Source: Endomychus coccineus
Taxonomy: Eukaryota; Arthropoda; Insecta; Coleoptera; Endomychidae
Reading direction: 5' to 3'
DNA length: 64,000 nt
NCBI GenBank assembly: GCA_958510875.1
Contig: OY294067.1
Coordinates: 28,694,912-28,758,911 of the forward strand
Part shown: one piece after another, positions 11,601 through 22,044 of the stretch
Layout of the letters: the number at the start of each line of letters is the position of its first letter
How positions within the stretch are numbered: the first letter of the stretch is position 1
Notes under the pieces: model-generated
What the model saw: only the letters and a program-made list of their open reading frames with translations
The model's database searches: none
What the model was told of the DNA's origin: nothing
Made by a program: the position numbers and the translations under genes

Positions 11601-14600
11601 GAAATGATCCATTTGAAATAGCTTAGTAATATTTGTATTACATGCATTTGAATCATCCTGCACCTACCTAAATAATCACTTTATCAAAAAAATTTGTAAA
11701 TTGAATTAAAATTCGCAACATTAGAAAAGTGGGTAATAAAAAAGAAGTTTCAATCAATATCCATTAATTAATAAGGTACAGGCGTTAAATTGACCCTCTT
11801 CCGTGATAAAAAAAAATGCAATTTCTCGTAAAACACTCAGTATAAGAGTAGCAAAAGCCTATATTGAAAGAATCCTCAAGGGAAGCTTTATCGAAATATG
11901 TCATAATGTCAGAGTATTCTCTTTAAAATGAGAAAGTTAGAGTGTACTTCCGGTATAAACGCAATTCGAGACACTACTTTCAAGCTGAGATGCAAATGCA
12001 AATCCATAATCAGTACTTTGAAAACTTAATATTTCAAGAACGGGTCGGTAAAGATATAGGGAATGGTTATTGAAACTTCATGAACAGTAAAACATCTGTT
12101 TAACTTTATTAAAAGAAATGATCCATTTGAAATAGCTTAGTAATATTTGTATTATATGCATTTGAATCATCCTGCACCTACCTAAATAATCACTTTGTCA
12201 AAGAAATGTGTAAATTGAATTAGAATTCGCAATATTAAAAAAGTGGGTAATAAAAAAGAAGTTTTAATCAATATCCATTAATTAATAAGATACAGAGCGT
12301 TAAATTGACCCTCTTCCGTGATAAAAAAATGCCATTTCTCAGTATAAGAGTAGCAAAAGCCTATATTGGAAGAATCCTCAAGGGAAGCTTTATCGAAATA
12401 TGTCATAATGTCAGAGTATTCTCTTCAAAATGAGAAAGTTAGAGTATACTTCCGGTATAAACGGAACTGACAGAATGCTCTAAATATTTTAAATCAACTG
12501 GGTATATCTGAAAACGTCAGTTTCTCTGAATCGTCTAATTGAAACTCGCAAGATCGCCCTCTAGAAGCTAGATAAATTGCTTCTTCCTCTTGAAAACAAA
12601 ACTAAATTATTTGATTACGTTATTTGTAGATGTAAAATTACCCGAATATACGAGACCTTATGTATATGGCTTATATTCAAATACGTTTGGCGTTAATATA
12701 TCAGAAGCGTTAAATGAAGATTTAAAATCATATCCAAGCTTAGCAGACTTTTTCTCTAGGGCCATTAAAGAAGACGTGCGAAAAATTGACATAGACAGTT
12801 CTTTGGTATCGCCGTGCGACGGTACTGTTCTACACTTGGGTCCTGTCACAACTGAACAAATAGAGCAAGTGAGTATGAAACCAATCATTACTTTTAGTTA
12901 AGATTATAACAATTCGTTGGCACCACTACATTTTGCACTAGTAGACATTTTGTTGATGCTTTCAATCGCTTCAAGAGATGGGATGTTCTATCTCAATTGT
13001 TTGATGAGTACCTACTCTTTAACTTTAATTTTTAATACACTGTGCTCAAAACCATCCTCTTTTGACGCGAATTGTATTGAAATTTGAAATAAGTCATATC
13101 GTACAAGGGATATTGGAAAGAGAACAAACTGATTTAGCACTTCAAAGGTCGTCTGATTTGTTTGATAATCAAATACTTCGCTGAAACAACGAAAGTTCAT
13201 ATTATATTATATATATATATATATATAGGTTCTATCTTTCGGAAGTAGGAGAATTAAACTCTAATTTACATAAAACTTGTAACTTTTAATTTAGAATTAA
13301 TGCTTACAAATTGTTTCACCAAACTGGGGCATTCTCAAAGCTAGGAATTATCAATTAACTGTTGATAACTCGTAGCTTTGAGAATGTCACAGTGTGGTGA
13401 AACAATTTGTAACCATTAATTCTAAATTAAATATCAAAAGTTTTGTGTAAATTTGAGTTTAATTTTCTAACTTTCTTAAGCCAAAATAATTTTACACATT
13501 CATTTATAAAATAAGACTGTAAGCATGTTATTTCCAACGAAGAAGTCTGATTAAAATCTCCATCACATCTTCGTAGGATCATAGGTCCATTTTGCACAAT
13601 CTTATCCCATTAGTTCAATTGTTAGTTTATTGGTTGGTGAGAGTCAAATCTTGTAATTTAAATTTGATACTTCCATCAACTTGGGTATTAGCGATCTCAA
13701 CTTCTATTGTTTATTGGACCGTCAAATTAATTAATTAATTAATAAACATCAGTAACTCTTCTACTTATTCCCATGCGTTTTTGTTCAGAATGAATATCAA
13801 AAAATACTCATTGTATTGTCTTCGTAAATATAATCCGCCTTAGGGCAGCCAACTCAGCCAAGTTAGACTTTTGAAAGTACAACTAGTGGTTAGCACCAAA
13901 GGTAAATTATCATAACCTTGGCTACCCAATAACCAATCACTGGTTATTCGAAATAATAGAATTATTAACAAAAAAGTGTTCATTCCAATATTATCATGTT
14001 AAATTACATCGTTGAATAAAAGTATAGCTTTAATTAATAATGATTCTTAACCCAGGTATGAATTATATATAATTTCTTGGGAAATAGGTCACACTAACAC
14101 ATATGCATATTATTTTCGTCTTTACGTACGTTTCGGTCTCACGACCATCATCAGAAGACGTATTATGTCTAAAACGGGATTTCTTAAAACTAATTGTGCC
14201 AGCACAAAGCGACCTTATCGCACCAATTGCAATTAAAAATGCCAACGTCGCCAAAACGAACAGAAACACGAATAATCGGAATTGTAACACATTAATGTTT
14301 TAAATATATGAATATGTGTCAAGAATCCACTGCTTAGCAATTTTGTTATAATGTACGAATTCATGTCAAACAAAATCTGTGATAAGTGTGCGATAAGGAC
14401 GTTTTATGCTGATACAATTAGCTTTAAGAAATCCCATTTTAGACATAATACGTCTGGTGATGGTCGTGAGACCGAAACGTACGTAAAGACGAAAATAATA
14501 AGCGTTTAGCTTTAATGTTTAATACTTATTTTTCGTGATTTGATATTTCATTCAGGAAGTTTTCTCGTCTGAATTTTTGGAATAATTTCGTACTTTCAAA

Positions 14601-17600
14601 ATGATCCTATCTTATGCAGTAAATAGCAAACTTTTTATCTTCATCTACGTCTACTGAGTATTGAAACTGTTCCAGTAATATGTATTTAGATATCAATCAG
14701 CATATTAATGTATTGACTGGATGACTGGGTCAATGAATAATAAAATTTTAATTGCTCCGGTGAAACAATTTTCTGATTGTTAGGTTGATATCCTACTTCA
14801 AGGTTGCAAAGTTATCAGTAAAAGGTTCTAGCGCGGGGATTAATCAATTATTGCCTGTTGACTGCAGTGACCTGTTATTAACGGTTTTTTTTATAAATAT
14901 GAACTCTCGTCTTTATCTGTTATGCCTAATGAACGTCAACTAACTGTATTTGTCGATAACATTTCTGATTCACCTCTTCAATGATGAGGTCAACACAGTT
15001 GGTCTCCAAGAATTTGTCGATATTCAAAACTGTGATAACTAGCCTAAAGCGCCATTCACACTGTCTTAACAAATGATAATCACACAATACATAAATAGTA
15101 GAAATGGTGACCGAACTATAAATTTTGTTGAAGAATGGCTTTTGGTACTGGTGCAGCAGCGGAGAAAACTTTTCAATGAAACGACAACTCATTATTTTTT
15201 TAGTAATGTGACAGTACAGTTTTTCCCCATTTTTATAATATTCTGCTTTAGTGTGATAGAATTGGCTTTTTGGAGTTTTTAATTCTGAGTTCGGAGAAAA
15301 AACATTCTTTAAATAGAAAATTATGTTACAAATTGGAGGAACTAAAATCGAACACTTTTTGATCGCCGCAAATGGTCCAAAAAAAATTGTAAAAATGGCC
15401 AAAACCGGTTTTTCGCGTCGGATTGAATTAAAAAGAAAAACGCTTGTAATAAGCTTATGCGCCGTAAAAAGACGGAAAAAATGAGCTGCGGATGAACCCG
15501 ACTGGTCCAGCGGTGACCCCGCAAATTGCAAAACACCATCGATTTTGCTCGAAATTTCAAAAATTCATAACTTTAACTTTTCTTCTTTTAAAGATTACGA
15601 GCTGAAATTTTAATAGGTTGTAGCTTTTGTGCCCACCAAGTACCACAAATTTCAGCAAGATCGGATGTACACTTTTTGCAAACCGCAGCTTAATGCAAAA
15701 AAAAATCACTTTTGTAAAATGGCCCTAAAAAAGTTGTGGAAGTACTCTAAAAAAATACGACGAACGACGGCTCTCCCTTCCACGCGCGCCGCACAGCCAA
15801 GCGCACGAAATACCATTATTTAAAATAATTGTTTTAGCAAGATAAGAGGTTGAAAATTTGGTAAGTTTGCTTTTTTTTGCATTAAGCTCCGGTTTGCAAA
15901 AGTGTACATCCGATCCGAGCTGAAAATTTGTGTGGTACTTGGTGGGCACAATAGCTACAACCTATTAAAATTTCAGCTCTCAATCTTCAAAAAAACAAGA
16001 GTTATGAATATTTGAAATTTCGAGCAAAATCGATGGTTTTTTGCAATTTGCGGGGTCACCGCTGGACCAATCGGGTTCATCCGCAGCTCATTTTTTCCGT
16101 CTTTTCCCGGCGCATAAGCTTACTAAAAGCTTTTTCTGTTTAACTCAATCCGACGATGTCCGACGCGAAAAACCGGTTTTGGCCATTTTTACCATTTTTT
16201 TTAACCATTTGCAACAATTGAAAATTGTTCGATTTTAGTTCCTTCAATTTGTATCATAATTATCTACTTAAGGCAATTTTTTTCTCCGAACTCAGAATCA
16301 TGCAAAAATTACCGACATTTATTGCTAATTCTATCACACTACTTTGTACGAATTCAAATTCTATCAAAACAAATATGAAAAGACAAAAACTGCAGCTATG
16401 TCCCATACTTGTTAATGTGGAATTAGGAACATCCCTAATTTACTTTTTTTTACTTCTAGGTCAAAGGTGTCACTTACACGTTAGGACAATTTTTTGGCGA
16501 AAATACATGGAACAATAATAATAGTTCCGATTATAGAAGTTCCTTGTTACATGGAAGACATAACACAGACTATACTCTCTACCAATGCGTCATTTATTTG
16601 GCACCAGGAGATTATCACAGGTGAATATAATCAGGCATTACGTGATTCCAAACTTAAATAAAATAAGTATTAAAAGTTTGATTTACACTAATTTAATAAA
16701 TAAATGTATATAGTTTCGCTAATACAGTATTTGAAGAAGCTATTATGTTAGCGAAATTATAGTTTCATTTATTTATTGAATTAGTGAAAATCAAACTTTT
16801 AAGACATATTTTCACCACTGCAAAATGAAAACTGATCAAATTTCATGCAAGGCATTTTGAAGGACTTTTCAGTCACTAATTTAACCAGAATTTGGCCTTT
16901 TATCCTCCAAAATGATGAAAAGATCACTATAACATTGGCGCTACCGGTAATATGCTTTTTAATGTCTAGTAAAATACTGGTATGTGTCTTTAAGTAAGGG
17001 GTACTGACATGCGCCTTAAAAATCACGCCCATTTTGTTTCAGGTTGAGGATACATGCTATTCTCATCTGCGTCGATTCTATATCTAACTTATTCACTGGC
17101 AATACACCGGGCTATTTGACTCAATCTGTATAAGCGATTGGGATGCCTTCGTAATGTGTGGTGGTAGTAATCCCCCAACATCTTCACGTACAAGCATGTT
17201 TTCCACCCTCGCTTCGTTTGAGCGTAGGTCTGAATTCCATAAACACAGGTTTTGTTTAATTCTACCATTTCCTATGATTCTAGAACGACTTGATGCAATT
17301 GCTTATTGTACTACTCGTATGCCACCTAGGCAGTAGCTTCAGCAGGCAACGTCCTTTGCGCGGCTCCCTAGATAAGTAACGCCTGGGGGCGAAACTAACA
17401 GTTGCCACTGCAAAAGATCCGGTGAACTGGGCAACACATACATTTCAAAAATTCAATTGTGGAAGCCGTTACTTTATGATAGTTTATCATTTTAACGAAA
17501 TAATAAATAAAACTACTTTGTTTTATTTATTATTTCGTTACATACATTTCACCTCTAAAACCACGATACCGTGCCTTCTTATCCCAGAGTGCTGCGGAAG

Positions 17601-20600
17601 GCAAAACTTAACGAGGTCAGCGATGGCTCGTAAACGTAGCTTAGTCTAGAACGAGTAGGCGAGTGGGACTACCTCGGCAGGATCGTGTATAGTGCAGCAA
17701 TCACGGTGTCTACTGCGGCAGAATGTATGTAGGTTCTCGCTTAAAATAGCTTTGCAGACCGAGCGGGGCGAAAAAAGGTGCCCTGCGAATCGTCAGGTAA
17801 ACGGTGCACCATATAACGTTTACACATAAAAACCACGGCGCAGATGACTGGTCGCAGCGTATTCACGGCCGTGGTAGTCACGTGCGGTAGGCTATTTGAA
17901 CGAAGCCGAACGGTTACTCGTTCCTGGTAAAACAGGTAAACGGGGGGTGAAAGTTGGCTATAACCCAGAAGGGGCAATAATATAGTCTAGTAGCGCCCGT
18001 AGTGGGTCCGCCTACGTCCTTCTATGGTAAAGGTGAAAAGACAGTTGCCTCTGCGTGGGTAAATGCTGCACCACATGGCTTTACTCCTAAAGTCCGGTGT
18101 CTGTGCTTCCTATCCTAGGTTTCTGAGTAATGGATTGGCGGACAGGGCAATGATATGTGTTAGGCCGATAATACGAGGCCAACGGTTACTCGTCAAACGG
18201 AAGCTGTTTAACACTGAACACGAGTAGACGGGGGGAGCAGGCCCAGATGGTTCAAAAGATCGTCTCCTCTCCAAATAAGGCGTTGGTCTCGGCCGGGCAG
18301 TGGCGTGCTGCTGAATGTAGGAAAGGGCAAGTCAAACGCCACTGGACAGGCAAGCGGGGTGCTAGACCTCCAAATTTCTTATCGTGCATTTCATATACCT
18401 AGTGTATTGGTATTTTGTAAAAGTGACGAATGTGATTGCCAAAGTCATTTCAAATAATTCTTATAGCTCTTGTTTGAAAGTGCTTTGTCCCGTGATATCT
18501 ACATTTAATTTTTTATCGTGACACACCGAAATTTGCTAAATTCATAATTTTTTTAAGCCTATGTTTTAAATAATTAGATTCACGTTATCATATTGAATAA
18601 CTTTATCTCGGAAATGAGTTCACAGAAGCACATTCTGAACTAACTTATTGGGCGTTCATTCTTGTACTTGTGATAACCCTAGCCGAGCAACGTGAACTTT
18701 CAAGTATTTTGTAGAATTGTTGATATCGCAGTTCATTGAAATTATCATTACACCATTCTTTGTGAGTTTAATGTCTTACATTCAAAGTGTATTGTCTGGA
18801 ATGGCACAATTTTTGTTTCCTTGAACTCGTTATCTTTATCTCCCAAAACCATGATCTTAGCTCAACATAAATACGTAATACAGATAGATCTGCGGACGAT
18901 ATGCCCGAAATAATTATATCAAACCTTTTCTACGTGCTGCTCCGTTGTGTTTTTGAACATTTCAAAAATGAATGTTTTTTTTCGAAGATTTCACTCGCCT
19001 GCGGATTGGAAACCTACCCATCGCAGACATTTTCACGGAGAATTGCTGTCCGTTAATCCAAGAATAGCAAAATGGATCCCCGGACTCTTTTGTTTGAACG
19101 AACGTTCTATATATTTAGGGGAATGGGAACATGGATTCTTTTCCTATACAGCAGTAGGTTAGTATTTAGTAATTGCTAATGCTAATGAAATGTTACCTAG
19201 GTTCTCAAAATAACATACGGAAACTTTTCAATTTATCCAAATAATACGTTTACAAAGGAAAGACCCTTTTCTGTCTACATCTCTGTAAATATAATAGTAC
19301 ATTGAAGAATTAGTTTCATAGAGCATGATTTTAGCGCACTTTGGAAAGCGACTGCGAAACGTGTTTGTACACATTTATTCATACTATTCCAACATTGCAA
19401 AATGTATTTTAACATTTTTTTTTAAATTAACTAGTGAATTTTTTGTTTGCTTTTTTTAAAACAAATACATATCATTTGACAGTTTTATTAGTTATTTTTA
19501 TTTTGATCACATTTTTTGTTAAAATTAACAAAGGTGTTCCGATGGGTACTCCCCCCAAATTGAGAAACATATTTGAAACTCTTCTATCGGTAACTTGTTA
19601 CCCCGTACGTTTATTGATTTGCATAATAGTCTGGGGCAATTTTTTTCTGTTTCTACATCGTATTTGAACTCGTTTACCGGCATTTAGAGTTTGTTATGAG
19701 TTTTTTTTTATTTTTTGGGTTGTTTTTCAACAAAAATGCCAAAAAACTGTTTTTGACCCCAGAAATCGACATTTCATAGTAAATAAACGTTCAAGAAGTC
19801 ATTTCCGATCAAACATTGGCCGCTAAATCCGAAAATGGTGTCAGTTTCCTTCCGTAATCGTCACATAACGCATCATTTTCTATACATTGGCCGATTTTCG
19901 GCAAACTTCCTTTTTTTTTACGGCGTCATATCGGTGTGAGCAGCCACAAATTGTTATTTGCGAAATCTGCGTGTTTTTACCTCACGCTTTACGATAAAAT
20001 AAGAATTCTTCTGACTGAATGGATTTTAGAGGTCGAAAAACTAAAAAAACTACAAAAACCGATATTACTGTATAAAAATCTGCCGTCAGGTCGCTGACAA
20101 GTCTTTTTTGGGACATATGACCTCGGAATTGGATTCAGCGGGAAATTGTACGATAAGAAAACAGTTCCCGAACGTCATCCAACAGTTTTTACACTCCAGT
20201 ATACCATTAATTTTACGCCAAAAAAACAGGTAAACGTAATTTAGTCCAGTTTTTGATCTTTTTCGATCTCAAAGTTGCAGAATTTAGAATCGTAAGTAGG
20301 ATATTTGGATTAATTGGACAATTTTCGATCGAAAACATGCTATTACATTATTTTTTTTCAATATTTTGGTGCTTTGGAAAAGCAGTTTGAAAAAAAGCGG
20401 TTTCGTAGCTGCAAATCTAGAGACTTCGTTTTTTTTGTAATGTTTGAAGTTTGTTTCTTGAAACTTTAAATCGACTAAAGTCGTGATCAAAATTGACCGA
20501 TTTTGATGTAAAATTTCCCAAGCAATCTGATTCTGATAATTTTTCAATCTCACTGATGACCCAGAGCCACAAAATTCCAGAAAGCGCAAAAAATAGGAGA

Positions 20601-22015
20601 CAAAACAACGAAACCGAATAAAAATTAGTGTAATTTTGTGGCTCTGGGTCATCATGTGGGATTGAAAAATTATCCAAAATCAGAATGCTTGGGAAATTTT
20701 ACATCAAAATCAATCATTTTGATCACGATTTTAGTCGATTTAAAGTTTTAAGAAACAAACTTCAAACATTACAAAAAAAACGAAGTCTCTAGATTTGCAA
20801 CTACGAAACAGCTTTTTTTCAAACTGCTTTTCCAAAGCACCAAAATATTTTTAAAAATAATGTAATAGCATGTTTTCGATCGAAAATTGTCCAATTCATT
20901 CAAATATCCTACTTACGATTCTAAATTCTGCAACTTTGAGATCGAAAAAGGTAAAAACGAAGAAAATTACGTTCACCTGGTTTTTTGGCGTAAAATTAAT
21001 GGTATACTGGAGTGTAAAAACTGTTGGATGACGTTCGGGAACTGTTTTCTTATAGTAAAATCTCCCGCTGAATCCAATTTCGAGGTCATATGTCCCAAAA
21101 AAACGCTTGTCAGCGACCTGACGGCAGATTTTTGTACAGTAATATCGGTTTTTTGTCGTTTTCTTAGTTTTTTCGATTTTTCGACCTCTAAAATCCATTT
21201 AGTCAGAAGAATTCTTATTTTATCATGAAGCTGAGATAAAAACACGCAGGTTTCGCTAGAACCACATTTTTTTTAAGTGGCTGCTCACACCGATATGGCA
21301 CCGTCAAAAAAAAGGTATTTTGCCGAAAATCAGCCAATGGATAGAAAATGATACGTTATGTAAGGAAACTGAATTCAGCGGTCAATTTCCGATCGGAAAT
21401 GACTTCTTGTACGTTTATTTATTATAAAATGTCAATTTCTGGGGTCAAAAACAACCCAAAAAATTCTAAAAATTCATAAAAAAACTTTTTAATGTCTATA
21501 TGCCGGTAAACGAGTTCAAGTACGATGTAGAAACGGAAAAAAATTGCCCCGGCAAGTTCCGCAGACCCCCCCCCCCCCCTAGGCCGACTCCTTTAATTTA
21601 GAATTGCCCACTTATACAATTTCAAAGATTCTGTTCAATTTACGCAATAATCATTGTATTGTAGGTTAGGAGAATTTTGTGTTTTAATTAATTTTATGTT
21701 ACAGGTGCCACAAATGTAGGAACGATTAAAGTTTACTTTGACAGAACGCTACAAACTAATCACTCGAAAAAAACAAAACGTTGTAGAGATCTCTGTTTGG
21801 GGAATGGAACATGTCTGAAGAAAGGAGAGGTAATGGGAGAGTTCAGAATGGGTTCAACTATAGTATTAGTTTTCCAAGCACCCACTAATTTCAAGTTCAA
21901 TGTTTGCCCTGGTGATAAGGTTAAAATGGGACAAAGTTTGGGTGACATAGCTCATGCTACATTTTCAGATAGGATAACGAGGTTGCCTAATAACTTTATT
22001 AAAAATGCTAATTGA
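5689..22015 (+). CDS. PISD: phosphatidylserine decarboxylase, mitochondrial (5' incomplete)
   Basis: This inner-membrane enzyme makes phosphatidylethanolamine by decarboxylating phosphatidylserine. Six exons join in frame with GT-AG junctions: 5689-5816, 6419-6601, 12630-12868, 16460-16620, 18988-19157 and 21705-22015, giving 396 residues and a TGA stop. Exon 1 is basic and Ser-rich, like a mitochondrial presequence tail; exon 2 has the membrane segment ([14 protein letters not shown]) and the WGWLAG joint. Later exons carry SPCDG (conserved Asp), HRFHSPADW (active-site His, completed across the exon 4/5 junction) and [14 protein letters not shown], where autocatalytic cleavage at Gly-Ser makes the pyruvoyl group. 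Most relatives have LGST; here the first residue is Met. The exon at 5689 opens mid-codon with an in-frame stop just upstream, so at least one 5' exon is missing. Introns 2 to 5 are full of mobile elements. Confidence 0.95.
6951..8032. repeat. ~1.1-kb foldback element in PISD intron
   Basis: Two arms of roughly 500 bp are inverted copies. GGAGTCAATCTACGGAAAAA at 6956 pairs with the complement of TTTTTCCATAGATTGACTCC ending near 8028, and GGTGGAACCATGTCTAACCT near 7060 pairs with AGGTTAGACATGGTTCCACC near 7900. The centre lies near 7480. Open frames inside are just the two arms read through; I see no transposase motif. Confidence 0.75.
8285..8545. repeat. inverted pair of CTGAAGA...GAAAC repeat units
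   Basis: Two copies of one unit face away from each other around 8390. The + copy reads CCTGAAGATG (8415-8424), then a stem-like ACCTGTAATGGTTGGC, then GAAAC (8445-8449). The - copy has GAAAC but its CTGAAGA is mutated. The CUGANGA plus GAAAC arrangement is that of a hammerhead ribozyme core, but a matching stem I is not visible, so I do not call a functional ribozyme. The same unit is at 38830-38974. Confidence 0.5.
8567..9150. repeat. direct repeats, ~135 bp and ~45 bp
   Basis: About 8610-8745 and 9013-9147 are near-identical direct copies (TTTTTGATAAAGATATAGAA through TCCCTCCTCCATAATT) spaced about 404 bp apart. A shorter unit (ATCTAAAAAGRTTTCTGC) occurs at about 8573 and 8753. The pattern suggests an old local duplication within the PISD intron. 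Confidence 0.6.
9151..10929. other. PISD intron, mostly featureless
   Basis: Mostly unremarkable AT-rich intron. About 10245-10290 carries one terminus of the AAAAGTTTGATTTTCACTA-type MITE, and 10390-10535 matches a dispersed repeat at about 34180-34320. The CCCTAACCCTAA near 10090 is too short to mean anything. Confidence 0.4.
10390..10535 (+). repeat. dispersed repeat, copy 1
   Basis: Shares ATGCCTATAACCTCC, CTTCAAGAAAAAT, CTCACACGATGTTCTTCGAA and AGTCAAAGTAT in the same order with about 34180-34320. No coding content or clear ends. Confidence 0.55.
10930..11330 (+). repeat. dispersed repeat, copy 1 (LINE 3'-end-like)
   Basis: Matches the opposite strand of about 49690-50040 over several hundred bases, including GGCGTACGAAATAAAGTTAT near its 3' end. 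The AATAAAG followed by a TATTGTA-rich tail resembles the 3' end of a non-LTR element, but no coding part is attached, so the class is uncertain. Confidence 0.5.
11445..12463. repeat. tandem duplication, two ~0.5-kb units
   Basis: ACGCAATTCGAGACACTACT begins both units (11445 and 11959), and both close with ACTTCCGGTATAAAC. Units are about 514 and 505 bp and differ by scattered substitutions and small indels. The first copy sits just after the repeat at 10930-11330. No conserved frame is present. Being head to tail and long, it may vary in copy number between individuals. Confidence 0.8.
13205..13228. repeat. (TA)n microsatellite
   Basis: An uninterrupted run of about eleven TA units directly beside the foldback MITE that follows. 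Confidence 0.85.
13229..13490. repeat. foldback MITE, ~260 bp
   Basis: Two arms of about 115-125 bp are inverted copies around a short loop near 13355. AGAATTAAACTCTAATTTAC at 13249 pairs with the complement of GTAAATTTGAGTTTAATTTT near 13447, and CCAAACTGGGGCATTCTCAA pairs with TTGAGAATGTCACAGTGTGG. One arm recurs at 4095-4240. It lies against a TA microsatellite, a common landing site for such elements. Confidence 0.75.
14117..14160 (-). ncRNA. hammerhead-ribozyme-like motif (copy A)
   Basis: On the - strand: CGTCTT, CTGATGA, T, GGTC-GTGA-GACC, GAAAC, GTAC, GTA, AAGACG. CTGATGA and GAAA are the invariant core blocks, GGTC/GACC makes stem II, CGTCTT/AAGACG makes an open stem I, and AC/GT makes the very short stem III seen in type I hammerheads of Penelope-like elements. 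There is one extra T between CTGATGA and stem II compared with the consensus, so self-cleavage may be weak or lost. Cleavage would be expected after GTA. Confidence 0.6.
14451..14491 (+). ncRNA. hammerhead-like motif (copy B, degenerate)
   Basis: Same motif as copy A in opposite orientation, but the core reads CTGGTGA and the 5' strand of stem I has lost two bases. The A-to-G change hits an invariant core position, so this copy is very probably inactive. Confidence 0.5.
15240..16345. repeat. ~1.1-kb foldback element in PISD intron
   Basis: AGTGTGATAGAATTGGC near 15249 pairs with the complement of GCTAATTCTATCACACT ending near 16342. The arms (about 530 bp) continue with good pairing, for example TGCGGGGTCACCGCTGGACC on one side and its complement near 15510-15540. 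The centre near 15780 is GC-rich. Long open frames here (such as a 201-codon frame on the - strand) are the inverted arms read through and have no domain. Confidence 0.8.
16670..16802. repeat. 133-bp MITE, AAAAGTTTGATTT family
   Basis: Terminal inverted repeats of about 35 bp: TTAAAAGTTTGATTTACACT at the left and its complement at the right, continuing through AATTTAATAAATAAATG. Too short to code. Related ends bound the foldback at 4453-5541, and one lone end lies near 10245-10290. Confidence 0.75.
17030..17140 (+). repeat. dispersed repeat shared with 46605-46715
   Basis: Shares TCATCTGCGTCGATT, ACTTATTCACTGGCAATACA and CTGACTCAAGCTGTAT-type blocks in order with about 46605-46715, where a transposase-like frame lies beside it on the opposite strand. 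Likely the end of a Tc1/mariner-type element, but only this fragment remains. Confidence 0.5.
17330..18370. mobile_element. GC-rich island, probable retroelement fragment
   Basis: About 1 kb is distinctly richer in G and C than the surrounding intron and has no obvious function in PISD. It has loose internal repeats (CGGTTACTCGT near 17910 and 18183, each followed by a run of G with ACGGGGGG). The composition and a compact block of stop-interrupted frames suggest the 5' part of a non-LTR retroelement, but I recognise no domain, so the class is a guess. Confidence 0.35.
19634..21552. repeat. ~1.9-kb foldback element in PISD intron
   Basis: Starts GGGGCAATTTTTTTCTGTTT and ends with its complement. 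The arms are about 930 bp each, and the centre near 20610 is flanked by GATGACCCAGAGCCACAAAA and its partner at 20640. Pairing is very high along the whole length. Frames of about 100 codons on both strands are mirror images of one another rather than genes. Nothing resembles a transposase. Confidence 0.85.
21566..21579 (+). repeat. poly(C) tract, 14 bases
   Basis: An uninterrupted run of fourteen C a few bases beyond the foldback element and shortly before the last PISD exon. Length may be assembly- or slippage-affected. Confidence 0.8.
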
Positions 22016-22038
22016 GTATTAATCACCTGTGACATGAA

Positions 22039-22044
22039 AATAAA
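22039..22044 (+). terminator. PISD polyadenylation signal
   Basis: AATAAA lies 24 bases after the PISD stop codon. The resulting 3' UTR would be very short, which is common in insects. Confidence 0.5.

Larger units (their letters stand above)
14050..14515. repeat. two inverted copies of a hammerhead-bearing repeat
   Basis: The block 14060-14300 read on the - strand and 14390-14515 read on the + strand are the same unit: TAAGAAATCCCRTTTTAGAC, then the hammerhead-like core, then CGTACGTAAAGACGAAAATA. Further copies lie at 42370-42565 and 45405-45650. The arrangement resembles terminal regions of Penelope-like elements, which are known to carry hammerhead motifs. No reverse transcriptase is adjacent, so these look like solo terminal units. 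Confidence 0.65.

Noticed and set aside
14926..15531. 201-codon open frame on the - strand
   Set aside because: It lies mostly in one arm of the foldback at 15240-16345, has no domain, and the mirror frame occurs in the other arm.
20284..21245. Several 90-120-codon frames on both strands
   Set aside because: All are read-through of the long palindrome at 19634-21552 and are inverted images of one another.
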